In this document: piece after piece, positions 1-7,186 of the stretch
Position numbering within the stretch: position 1 is the first letter of the stretch
Layout of the letters: each line of letters starts with the position of its first letter
Assembly (NCBI RefSeq): GCF_019710575.1
Contig: NZ_JAHWFK010000001.1
Location: forward strand, 906,232 to 970,231
Direction: 5' to 3'
DNA length: 64,000 nt
DNA from: Paractinoplanes polyasparticus
GTDB lineage: Bacteria; Actinomycetota; Actinomycetes; Mycobacteriales; Micromonosporaceae
Notes under the pieces: model-generated
The model's database searches: none
What the model saw: only the letters and a program-made list of their open reading frames with translations
What the model was told of the DNA's origin: nothing
Program-made: the position numbers and the translations under genes

Positions 1-1
1 C

Positions 2-385
2 GAGGGGGAACAGGCGGACGAGGGCGGCAGCGACGGTTCCGAGGCGACCGGCATGCGGCTGGTCTGCATCCCACCGGCCGGCGTGAAGCTCATCAACGGC
101 GCCTCGGTGACCCTTCAGGTGGTCACGGCCAAGGCGTCCAAGGTGCTGGTGCTGCCGGTCGAAGCCGTCGCGGGCACGCAGGGCAAGGGCAAGGTCGACA
201 TCGTCGGGGCCAATCAGCAGCGCCGAACCGTCGACGTCGTGCTCGGGCTGACCGACGGCAAAGTCGTGCAGATCAGGTCCGGCCTCAAGGGCGACGAGAC
301 CATCGCCGTGCCCGGGCCCGACCTGCCGGCCGCGGCGCCCGGCGCCGACGGCGGCGACCCGAACGGCAAGGGCCCCAACGGATGA
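2..385 (+). CDS. MacA/HlyD-like periplasmic adaptor, C-terminal part (5' truncated by window edge)
   Basis: The reading frame is open from the first bases of the window, so only about the last 127 residues are present. They contain a beta-barrel-like stretch with the usual adaptor wording (NGASVTLQVV, VLVLPVEAVAG, VVQIRSGLKGDETIAVPG) and a Gly/Pro/Asp-rich tail. Proteins of this kind link a MacB-type ABC permease to the outside in actinobacterial ABC exporters. The stop codon overlaps the ATG of the next gene (ATGA), and the two following genes encode a matching ATPase and FtsX-like permease, so the three form one operon that begins left of the window. The exported substrate cannot be told from the sequence. 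Confidence 0.8.
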   Translation, partial: EGEQADEGGSDGSEATGMRLVCIPPAGVKLINGASVTLQVVTAKASKVLVLPVEAVAGTQGKGKVDIVGANQQRRTVDVVLGLTDGKVVQIRSGLKGDETIAVPGPDLPAAAPGADGGDPNGKGPNG

Positions 386-1074
386 GCACGCTGATCGAAC
401 TGGCCGGCATCACCAAGGTCCTCAAGGGCCAGGAACAGCCGCGGACGATCCTCGACGGCGTCCACCTCACCGTCGAGGCCGGGCAGAGCGTGGCCATCGT
501 CGGGCGGTCCGGCTCGGGCAAGAGCACCCTGCTCAGTGTCATCGGGCTGTTCGACCGGGCCGACTCGGGCAGCTACCGGCTCGAGGGGCAGGAGATCGGG
601 CGCGTGCCGGAAAGACGTGCGGCCCGGCTCCGCAGCTCCCACTTCGGGTTCGTGTTCCAGAGGTTCTTCCTGCTCAAACACCTCACGGCCGCCCAGAACG
701 TGGCGATGGCGCTGGTCAACGGCCAGGGCTGGCTGCCGCGCCGCCAGCGGCGGACGAGGGTCATGGAAGCGCTCGAAGAGGTGGGCATCGCGCACCTGGC
801 CAAGAACCGGCCGACGAAGATGTCCGGTGGCGAGCAACAGCGGGTGGCCATCGCCCGGGCCCTCGTCCGCGACCCGAAGATCCTGCTGGCCGACGAGCCG
901 ACCGGGGCGCTCGACACCGAGACGGGCGCCCTCGTCATCGACGCCTTGCTGGCGGCGACCCGGCGCGGCTGCGGACTGATCCTGGTCACCCACGACCGCG
1001 ACCACGCGGCGCGGATGGGGCGCACCCACGACCTGGTCGACGGTGTGCTGAACGAGCGGGTGGCCGTGCGATGA
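382..1074 (+). CDS. ABC transporter ATP-binding protein, MacB/LolD type
   Basis: A 230-residue stand-alone nucleotide-binding domain. Walker A is GRSGSGKST (residues 41-49), the signature is MSGGEQQRVAIARA, Walker B is ILLADEPTGALD and the H-loop is LVTHD. The ADEPTGALD wording is typical of the MacB/LolD/FtsE branch, which powers mechanotransmission-type exporters rather than importers. It overlaps the adaptor stop by 4 bp upstream and the permease start by 4 bp downstream (ATGA at 1071), so translation is coupled. Family assignment is secure; the substrate is not known. Confidence 0.93.
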   Translation: MSTLIELAGITKVLKGQEQPRTILDGVHLTVEAGQSVAIVGRSGSGKSTLLSVIGLFDRADSGSYRLEGQEIGRVPERRAARLRSSHFGFVFQRFFLLKHLTAAQNVAMALVNGQGWLPRRQRRTRVMEALEEVGIAHLAKNRPTKMSGGEQQRVAIARALVRDPKILLADEPTGALDTETGALVIDALLAATRRGCGLILVTHDRDHAARMGRTHDLVDGVLNERVAVR

Positions 1075-2345
1075 GACGCTTCTCGGGCCGGTTCCGGTCC
1101 TCCCTGATCATCGGCCTCCAGGGCATCCGGGCCCGCAAGCTGCGGACACTGCTGTCGATGATCAGCCTCTTCCTCGGCGTGCTCGCGGTCGTGGTGGTGC
1201 AGGCCGGCGCCAGCATCGCCGAGAGGGCGCTGCTGGCCGACCTCGAACTGACGGCCGGGTACGACGGCACGCGAATCATGGAGATGGCGCCCCAGCAGGC
1301 AGCGGCCGACACGGTCACCACCACCGTCCGCGGGCGCACCGACGCGGTGGCGATGCTCGCCGTCAGCGGCATCATCGGCGAACCCGGCGTGACGCCGGTC
1401 AACCCGGGCGGCTCCCCGATCGACGAGGACTGGGGCCCGCCGATGAACTGCGACGAGAACGGCTGCGTGCCGATCGGCGGCCCCAAGGGCGAAGCTGTGG
1501 AGGTCCGGCTGACCGCGCTCACCGGCGACGTACGCCAGTTCCGCCCGTTCCGCCAGGTCTCGGGCCAGTGGCTCAACTTCACGACGGTGCCGGCGATGGC
1601 GCCCAAGCTGGTCCTCAACCGCGAGGCGGCCAAGGCCTTCGACCGCCACCGCGTGCCCGCCGAGATGCGCGTGGGTGGCGCCGCCAACAACGTCACCCCC
1701 CAGTTCACAGGCGTGGTCGACGACGGCGACGGTCAACCGAGGGCGTACGTACGACTGGACGAGCTCACCACCTGGCTCCCCACCTCACGCCTGGCCGACC
1801 CCAACACCAACAGCGAGTTGCGCCTGATGATGGCGGCCGGCTCGCCGGTCGAGCAGGTGGTGGTCAGCAAGCTCAAGGGCCAGGGCAACGAGCCGTACGT
1901 CTACACGGTCGAGACCCGCAAGGAGCAGCAGAAGACCCTGACGCTGATGCAGCTGGTCTTCTTCGCCATGGCCGGCCTGGTGCTGTTGATCGGCGTGGCC
2001 GGAATCCTCAACGTGGGCCTGGCCACGGTAGGCGAGCGTGTGGAGGAATTCGCCCTGCGCCGAGCGGTCGGAACGCCCCGCTTCCTGCTGGCCGGCATAG
2101 TCCTGGTCGAAACCCTGCTCACCGGCCTGCTCACAGCAGCCGCCGCAATCGGCGTGAGCGTGGCCGGACTGCGCGTCGTCTCCATGCTGGTAGGCAACTC
2201 CCAGCCGATCCTGCAGGACGTGCAGTTCCCCTGGGAGGCGGGCGTCGCCGGCATCATCGCCGGCCTGGTCGCCGGCATCCTGGGCGGGTTCATCCCCGCC
2301 CTGCGAGCCGCCCGCATCCCGATCGCCACGGTAATGCGCGCCTGA
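1071..2345 (+). CDS. ABC transporter permease, MacB/FtsX family
   Basis: 424 residues. An N-terminal membrane segment follows the cytoplasmic lead (SMISLFLGVLAVVVVQAGAS), then comes a large extracytoplasmic domain of about 230 residues with two close cysteines (NCDENGCVP). Three C-terminal membrane segments follow, of FtsX type, with the conserved EEFALRRAVGTPRFLL motif between the first two. This four-helix layout with a large periplasmic-type domain is that of MacB, although here the ATPase is a separate polypeptide. It completes the adaptor-ATPase-permease operon that starts left of the window. Confidence 0.9.
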   Translation: MRRFSGRFRSSLIIGLQGIRARKLRTLLSMISLFLGVLAVVVVQAGASIAERALLADLELTAGYDGTRIMEMAPQQAAADTVTTTVRGRTDAVAMLAVSGIIGEPGVTPVNPGGSPIDEDWGPPMNCDENGCVPIGGPKGEAVEVRLTALTGDVRQFRPFRQVSGQWLNFTTVPAMAPKLVLNREAAKAFDRHRVPAEMRVGGAANNVTPQFTGVVDDGDGQPRAYVRLDELTTWLPTSRLADPNTNSELRLMMAAGSPVEQVVVSKLKGQGNEPYVYTVETRKEQQKTLTLMQLVFFAMAGLVLLIGVAGILNVGLATVGERVEEFALRRAVGTPRFLLAGIVLVETLLTGLLTAAAAIGVSVAGLRVVSMLVGNSQPILQDVQFPWEAGVAGIIAGLVAGILGGFIPALRAARIPIATVMRA

Positions 2346-2580
2346 ACCCGCTCGTTCCCGCGAATCGGGCCCCGCGTACTCCTGGCTCGCCTGCTGCCGA
2401 CCCGCTTGCTCGCGGCTCGCTCTTCCGAGCCCGCTTGGCCGGGTGTCCGCTTGGCCGGGTGCCCGCCTGTTTGGCGGCTCCCTTGCTCATGGCTCGCTTT
2501 CTCCTGGAGCTGCTCCGAGGTGCCGCACCCGTTCAACTTTGTGGCTGCCGTGCTGACTTCGTCCTAACTAGACTCCGGGA
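2346..2580. other. Intergenic region, no gene seen
   Basis: 235 bp between the ABC permease and the methyltransferase. It contains a 13-bp direct repeat (GCTTGGCCGGGTG, two copies near 2437-2463) and many GCTCGC/GGCTC words. No open frame here shows the codon bias of its neighbours. The right edge holds the probable promoter of the next gene. Confidence 0.5.
2569..2574 (+). promoter_or_regulatory. Leaderless -10 element (TAGACT) of the methyltransferase gene
   Basis: TAGACT ends exactly 6 nt before the ATG at 2581, and no Shine-Dalgarno is present. This spacing puts the transcription start at or next to the A of the start codon. No good -35 is seen. Confidence 0.5.
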
Positions 2581-3351
2581 ATGACCCAGCTCGACACCGG
2601 CATCCCCCACTCCGCCCGAGTCTGGAACTACTGGCTCGGCGGCACCGACAACTTCGCCGCGGATCGCGCGGCCGGAGACGACTTCGCCCAGTTCTACCCG
2701 GACATCGTGGTCGTGGCCCGAAGCTCCCGCGCCTTCCTCAAGCGCGCCGTCACCCACCTGGCCGGGGAGGCCGGCGTGCAGCAGTTCCTCGACGTCGGCA
2801 CCGGCATCCCCTCGGCCGAGCACACCCACCAGATCGCCCGGGCCGCATCCCCCCACGCCCAGGTGGTCTACGTAGACAACGATCCGCTGGTGCTGGCCCA
2901 CGCCCACGAAGTCCTCAACGGCGAAGCCGTCTACCTGGACGCCGACCTGCGCGAGCCCGGCTCCGTCATCGCGTCGGCCGGTCTCGATCTGACCCGCCCC
3001 GTCGCGCTCATCTTGACCAACATCCTCGGTCACATCGCCGACCTCGACGAAGCCGTCTCCGTAGTTCAAGGCCTGATGGCGCCACTGCCATCAGGCAGCT
3101 ACCTGGTCACCGCCGACGGCACAAACGTCATCGACGGCCCCGCATTCGAGGCCGCCATCGGCGTCTGGAACGCGAACGCACCCCTCTCCTACCACCTCCG
3201 CCACCCAGACGCATTGGCCCGCTTCCTCGACGGCCTCGAGCTGCTACCGCCCGGCCTGGTCCCGTGCGCGACCTGGCGCCCAGCGCCGGACGCCCCACCG
3301 GCCGACCTCCGCCCCACCGACGAGTACGCCGCCGTAGCCCGCAAACCCTGA
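2581..3351 (+). CDS. SAM-dependent methyltransferase, DUF574 (Methyltransf_19) family
   Basis: 256 residues, the usual length for this actinobacterial family. The N-terminus has the family hallmark IPHSARVWNYWLGGTDNFAADRAA, in which WNYWLGGTDNF is the most conserved part. The SAM-binding loop is FLDVGTGIPS, followed by YVDNDPLVLAHA with the acidic residue expected to contact the SAM ribose. Substrates of this abundant family are mostly unknown. No companion gene suggests a role: upstream is an exporter operon and downstream a repeat tract. The start is supported by the TAGACT-N6-ATG arrangement. Confidence 0.93.
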   Translation: MTQLDTGIPHSARVWNYWLGGTDNFAADRAAGDDFAQFYPDIVVVARSSRAFLKRAVTHLAGEAGVQQFLDVGTGIPSAEHTHQIARAASPHAQVVYVDNDPLVLAHAHEVLNGEAVYLDADLREPGSVIASAGLDLTRPVALILTNILGHIADLDEAVSVVQGLMAPLPSGSYLVTADGTNVIDGPAFEAAIGVWNANAPLSYHLRHPDALARFLDGLELLPPGLVPCATWRPAPDAPPADLRPTDEYAAVARKP

Positions 3352-3354
3352 GCA

Positions 3355-4370
3355 ACCCACAAACCACCGCCCCACACCACCGCCCCGGCCCCGCCTCGCA
3401 CCGCGCCGCCTCCCGAAACGCGCCGCGCGGCCTCGCACCTCACATCGCGACGCACCTCCCCACACCGCTCCGCATCGCCCACACCGCAGCCCCACCGCCC
3501 CCACACCGCAGCCCATCGCCCCCACACCGCAGCCCACCGCCCGCCCCCAGCACGCTTCAAGCCCACGGGGCACAGCCCGCACCGCCCACACCGCACCGTC
3601 CACATCGCAGCACTGCCCACACCGCACCGCGCTGTACCTCCCACACCGCACCGCCGGCACCGCCGGCACCACGCCGCACCGCGGTGCAGTGCCCGCCCCA
3701 TGACGCTTCAAGCCCACAGGGCACAGCCTGCACCGCCAGCGCTGCACCACACCGAGCCGCCGCACCGCCCCGCACCGCGGTGCACCGCCCGCCCCCAGCA
3801 CGCTTCAAGCCCACGGGACACAGCCCGCACCGCCAGCGCCGCACCGCCCCGCCGCACCGCCAGCACCGCCGACGCCGCACCGCACCGCCTGCGCGGCATC
3901 GCCCGCGCCGCACCACGCCGCACCGCCGGCGCCACGCCGCACCGCCGTGTACCGCCCGCCCCCAGCACGCTTCAAGCCCACGAGGCACGGCCCGCACCGC
4001 CAGCGCCGCACCGCCCCGCACCGCCGCACCGCCAGCACCGCCGACGCCGCCCCGCACCGCCTGCGCGGCAGTTCCCGCGCCGCACCACGCCGCACCGCCG
4101 GCGCCACGCCGCACCACCTGCGCGGCATCTCCCACGCCGCACCGCCGTGTACCGCCCGCCCCCAGCATGCGTCAAGCCCACGGGGTACGGCCCGCACCGC
4201 CAGCGCCGCACCGCCCCGCCCCGCCGCCAGCACCGCCGACGCCGCACCGCACCGCCTGCGCGGCATCGCCCGCGCCGCACCATCCGCGCCGCACCACGCG
4301 AAAACATCCACGCCGCACCACGCCGCACCGTCGGCACCGCCACCGCTGCGCAGGGGTCGTGGCCTTGGCG
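3355..4370. repeat. C-rich, T-poor degenerate repeat tract
   Basis: About 1 kb in which the plus strand is nearly free of T and built from CCGCACCGCC-like words. Both strands stay open in several frames, giving Pro/His/Arg or Gly/Ala/Trp/Arg nonsense proteins. A longer unit beginning CCCGCCCCCAGCACGC and continuing TTCAAGCCCACG recurs with changes near 3541, 3789, 3957 and 4157; a shorter form lies near 3697. The core CGCTTCAAG starts at 3553, 3704, 3801 and 3968, and as CGCGTCAAG-like sequence at 4168. Between 3480 and 3550 a 21-bp unit (CCCCACACCGCAGCCCA) is repeated three times. The minus strand there has many G3-G5 runs and could form G-quadruplexes. I do not believe it codes for protein. 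Confidence 0.8.
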
Positions 4371-4399
4371 AGGCTGCGCGCACTGGTTCGGCTCGATAC

Positions 4400-4443
4400 A
4401 TGTTGACTTGACTTGACGTGTTGATTCAGTCGTCAACATTGAC
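4400..4443. promoter_or_regulatory. AT-rich patch: inverted repeat plus tandem TTGAC pentamers
   Basis: ATGTTGAC (4400-4407) and GTCAACAT (4432-4439) form a perfect 8-bp inverted repeat with a 24-bp gap. TTGAC occurs three times head to tail (4403, 4408, 4413) and again at 4439. The local drop in GC against the 75% GC surroundings suggests a regulatory site. No well-spaced -10 was found, so its orientation and target are open. Confidence 0.4.
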
Positions 4444-4461
4444 GGGGGGTTTGTACATATG

Positions 4462-4660
4462 AAACGGCCTCTCGGCGCTGACGCGGCACCTCGCACCGCC
4501 GCGATGCGGTGCCCTGCGAGCCGACTGCACCCTCAGAGACGCGGGGGTCGCTCACGAACTTCAGGGCGTCGAGCTGCTGCGTAGGCGGCAACCAGCCGTT
4601 TCCTGCCGGGTGGCGCAGCGGCCGAGAGGACCTTTCCGGCAGCGCCGGCTTTGTGAGCCG
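4462..4660 (+). other. Possible structured transcript region without a convincing gene
   Basis: Between the AT-rich patch and the NAT gene, several complementary arms occur. AAACGGC (4462-4468) pairs with GCCGTTT (4595-4601). CCTCTCGGCGCTG (from 4468) matches the complement of CAGCGGCCGAGAGG (from about 4617) with one bulge. GGCACC-TCGC (4485-4494) pairs with GCGA and GGTGCC (to 4513). TGCCGG (4604-4609) pairs with CCGGCA (4636-4641). Some of these arms are mutually exclusive. No reading frame has the local codon bias. It does not match a riboswitch class I know. Confidence 0.25.
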
Positions 4661-4706
4661 GGCCGGTCTCACGTCCTGGGCTGAGGGTGTGGTTGGGGCT
4701 CACGCC

Positions 4707-4712
4707 TAGGGT
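4707..4712 (+). promoter_or_regulatory. Leaderless -10 element (TAGGGT) of the NAT gene
   Basis: TAGGGT is followed by 6 nt (GACGTT) and then the ATG at 4719. No ribosome binding site is present. Confidence 0.5.
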
Positions 4713-4718
4713 GACGTT

Positions 4719-5495
4719 ATGGACGTCGATGCATACCTGGGCCGGATCGGCGTAATGGGGCCGGTGTCCGCGGATGCGCGCGGGCTGTGGAAGCTGCATC
4801 GGGCTCATCTGGAGGCAGTCCCGTTCGAGAACCTCAGCATTCATCTGGGTGAGGACATCTCGCTGACGTCGGAGGCGCTGTTCGACAAAGTGGTGCGCCG
4901 GCGGCGGGGCGGGTTCTGTTACGAACTCAACGGGCTGTTCGCGGAGTTGCTCGAGGCGCTCGGGTTCGCGGTCGAGCGAGTGGGGGCCCGGGTGCACGGG
5001 GGCGGACGGCTCGGGCCGCCGTTCGATCACCTGGCTCTGGTCGTCACGGCGCCGGGCGGGGACGGGCCGTGGGTGGCTGATGTCGGGTTCGGGCGGCACA
5101 GTGTGGAACCGCTGGACTTTCGTAGCCGTCAGGGGCAACGCGACCGGGGTGGGGTGTTCACGCTGATCGATCTGCCGGGCGGGGACGTCGACGTGGCGGT
5201 GGACGGTGTGCCGCAGTATCGGATCGAGCGGCGCGCGCGGGAACTGCGCGATTTCGGGCCGACCTGTTGGTGGCATGCGACGTCTCCGGAGTCCCACTTC
5301 GGGCGCAGCATCGTGTGCTCGCGCTTGGAGGGGGACGGGCGGGTGTCGCTGAGCGGGCGGACGCTCATTCGGACCGATGGGGACGGTCGGCGTACGGATA
5401 CCGTTCTGGACAGCGACGAGCAGGTGCTGGCGGCCTATCGGGAACACTTCGGCATCGTGCTGAGCCGGGTGCCGCGGGTGGTGCGGCCGGCGTGA
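4719..5495 (+). CDS. nat: Arylamine N-acetyltransferase
   Basis: 258 residues. The catalytic triad is complete: Cys67 in RRGGFCYELN, His104 in FDHLALVV and Asp121 in WVADVGFG. The N-terminal LEAVPFENLSIHLG is also diagnostic. NATs transfer acetyl (or propionyl) from CoA to arylamines, hydrazines or hydroxylamines through a Cys thioester; in actinomycetes relatives also close amide bonds in antibiotic pathways (RifF type). No biosynthetic cluster surrounds it, so a xenobiotic role is as likely. Its stop overlaps the GTG start of the glycosyltransferase (GTGA), implying coupled translation. Confidence 0.95.
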   Translation: MDVDAYLGRIGVMGPVSADARGLWKLHRAHLEAVPFENLSIHLGEDISLTSEALFDKVVRRRRGGFCYELNGLFAELLEALGFAVERVGARVHGGGRLGPPFDHLALVVTAPGGDGPWVADVGFGRHSVEPLDFRSRQGQRDRGGVFTLIDLPGGDVDVAVDGVPQYRIERRARELRDFGPTCWWHATSPESHFGRSIVCSRLEGDGRVSLSGRTLIRTDGDGRRTDTVLDSDEQVLAAYREHFGIVLSRVPRVVRPA

Positions 5496-6316
5496 CGTTT
5501 CTGTCCGTTGTGGTGCCGGCGTTCAACGAGGAGCACTTCCTCGGCGCGTGCCTGGAGGCGGTGCTCGCGCAGCACGAGCCGGTGCACGAGGTGATCGTGG
5601 TCGACAACAACTCGACCGACGGGACGGCCGCTGTGCTGGCCGCGTACGCGGGACGGGTCTTGATTCTTCGGGAGCCTTGCCAGGGGGTGCAGCATGCGCG
5701 CAACCGTGGCCTGGACGCGGCGACGGGCGCCGTGCTGGCGCGGATCGACGCGGACACACGGCTGCCGCTCGACTGGTCGCGAAGGGTGCGGCTGGCCTTC
5801 GAGGATCCGGGGATCGACGCGGTCACGGGGCCGGCGTCCTACTACGACGTGGCGCTGGCGCGGCTGCTCGGGCTGGGGGACGCGGCGATCCGGCGCACGT
5901 GGAGCCTGCCCGTGATCGGCCGGATGGACTGGCTGTTCGGCGCGAACATGGCCGTCCGCGCGACCGCCTGGCGGGAGGTCCGTCCGGCCCTGTGCACGGA
6001 CGGCTCGGCCCACGAGGACCTCGATCTGGGCATCCACCTGCGTGCCGCGGGCCGGCGCATCGCGTATGCGCCGAGGTTGCGGGCCGCCACCTCGGCGCGG
6101 CGCATCGCCGACCGCTACCGCGACTACCGCCACTACCTGTTGATGAGCGAGGCCGGTTACAGCGCCCATCGACCGGTCGTGCCGCGCGGTTCCCTCGTCC
6201 GGGCCTGGCTCACCGCGCGCCTGCTGCTGGTGCTTTTTCCGTTGCTGCGCCTGCTGTTTCGTCTTCGTTCGGGGCGGCGGGTGCGCTCGCGGAAGAACCC
6301 GATGGCCCGCCTCTGA
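5492..6316 (+). CDS. Family 2 glycosyltransferase
   Basis: 274 residues from a GTG that overlaps the NAT stop codon. The GT-A fold starts at once with FLSVVVPAFNEEHFLGACLEAVL. Nucleotide-sugar contacts are VVDNNSTDGT, and the DxD-type metal motif is ARIDADTRLP. The acceptor-side acidic motif is AHEDLDLGIHL. A C-terminal hydrophobic helix (WLTARLLLVLFPLLRLLF) followed by basic residues probably anchors it to the inner face of the membrane. Sugar and acceptor cannot be deduced. Its last 107 bp overlap the end of the convergent DUF998 gene. Confidence 0.9.
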   Translation: MTFLSVVVPAFNEEHFLGACLEAVLAQHEPVHEVIVVDNNSTDGTAAVLAAYAGRVLILREPCQGVQHARNRGLDAATGAVLARIDADTRLPLDWSRRVRLAFEDPGIDAVTGPASYYDVALARLLGLGDAAIRRTWSLPVIGRMDWLFGANMAVRATAWREVRPALCTDGSAHEDLDLGIHLRAAGRRIAYAPRLRAATSARRIADRYRDYRHYLLMSEAGYSAHRPVVPRGSLVRAWLTARLLLVLFPLLRLLFRLRSGRRVRSRKNPMARL

Positions 6317-7031
6317 CCGTCACCTCGAGCCCGACCAGCCCGATCCAGCCCAGCCCCACGAACAGCGCGACCCGCTCGAGCACCCCACTGGGGTTCCCCG
6401 GCCACACCCCGGCGTCATCGAGCACGACCAACACGCTGGCGGCGACGAATGTGACCGCCATGACCAGGGCAACCACCATTCCCGCGTACGGTCGTCGAGC
6501 GGCCCGCCCGAGCAGCGCCGCCGCCGCGACGCCGGCCACCCCGAGCGTGACCGCCACCAGTTGATGAACCAGCCCGACCGTCGTGTGCGCGGCCGGCGCA
6601 CCCGGCGGATAACCGATCCCCGCGTCGGTACGCACCCCCGCCAGCACCATCAGGCAGGCGCCACACCAGCCGATCAGCCCCACCGCCCATCGCCCCGCCC
6701 GGTCGAGCCCGCCCCACGGACCAGTCGCCCGCCCGTCACCCACCGGCATTGCGAGCCCAACAGCCGTCCGTCCCACACCCACCCACGACGGACGCTGATG
6801 GGACAACCCGTGCCCGAGCCCGGCTGCGCCGATCAGGAGCCACAGCCCGCAGAGGACGAGGTTCACGTCGGCGAGCCAACCGCCCGGGCCCAGCGACAAC
6901 TGGCTGATCCAGTTGCGGCTCGGGTCATAGCCGGGCCGGATGAGCCCGGCAACCGTGGTGAAGACGACCATCTGGAACGCCGCGACGACGCAGGCCAGCG
7001 GCAGCATCCGGACGGCACGCGTCGACAACAC
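6210..7031 (-). CDS. DUF998 family integral membrane protein
   Basis: About 273 residues with six predicted membrane helices (for example LPLACVVAAFQMVVFTTVAGL and VNLVLCGLWLLIGAAGL). The motif PGYDPSRNWISQLSLGPGGWLADVN is the DUF998 signature. A polar Ala/Ser/Glu-rich tail of about 35 residues is antisense to the end of the glycosyltransferase. I place the start at the GTG at 7031, which has GGCAGG 8 nt upstream; a TTG two codons earlier and an ATG at 7007 are alternatives. Family function is unknown. Confidence 0.8.
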   Translation of the reverse strand: MLSTRAVRMLPLACVVAAFQMVVFTTVAGLIRPGYDPSRNWISQLSLGPGGWLADVNLVLCGLWLLIGAAGLGHGLSHQRPSWVGVGRTAVGLAMPVGDGRATGPWGGLDRAGRWAVGLIGWCGACLMVLAGVRTDAGIGYPPGAPAAHTTVGLVHQLVAVTLGVAGVAAAALLGRAARRPYAGMVVALVMAVTFVAASVLVVLDDAGVWPGNPSGVLERVALFVGLGWIGLVGLEVTVRGGPSGSSASAPAAPNEDETAGAATEKAPAAGAR

Positions 7032-7045
7032 AACCAAAGCCTGCC

Positions 7046-7186
7046 ACCCCCGGGCAACTCGGCGCCGAGCACCGCGACACCGTCCACGTCACCGTCGTCG
7101 AGGTCATTCTCGGCAAGCACGACGCCCCGCCGCTGCTGCGCGCGTCGGCCGAGCGCAGCGGCGGCGGGGCGCCGGTGGAGAACTAA
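7046..7186 (+). pseudogene. Possible 3' remnant of a protein-coding gene
   Basis: Read in the plus frame ending with TAA at 7184-7186, this stretch gives ...DTVHVTVVEVILGKHDAPP and then LLRASAERSGGGAPVEN. Nearly every codon ends in G or C, as in true genes of this genome. No ATG, GTG or TTG precedes it in frame, and the codon bias stops abruptly near 7045, where the divergent DUF998 ribosome binding site begins. It looks like the tail of a gene whose front was lost. I cannot name the family. It could still be chance, since 141 bp is short. Confidence 0.3.

Noticed and set aside
3264..4406. Long Pro/His/Arg-rich and Gly/Ala/Trp-rich open frames on both strands of the repeat tract
   Set aside because: All frames stay open because the tract lacks T or A in stop contexts; there is no ribosome binding site, no TANNNT box and no codon bias.
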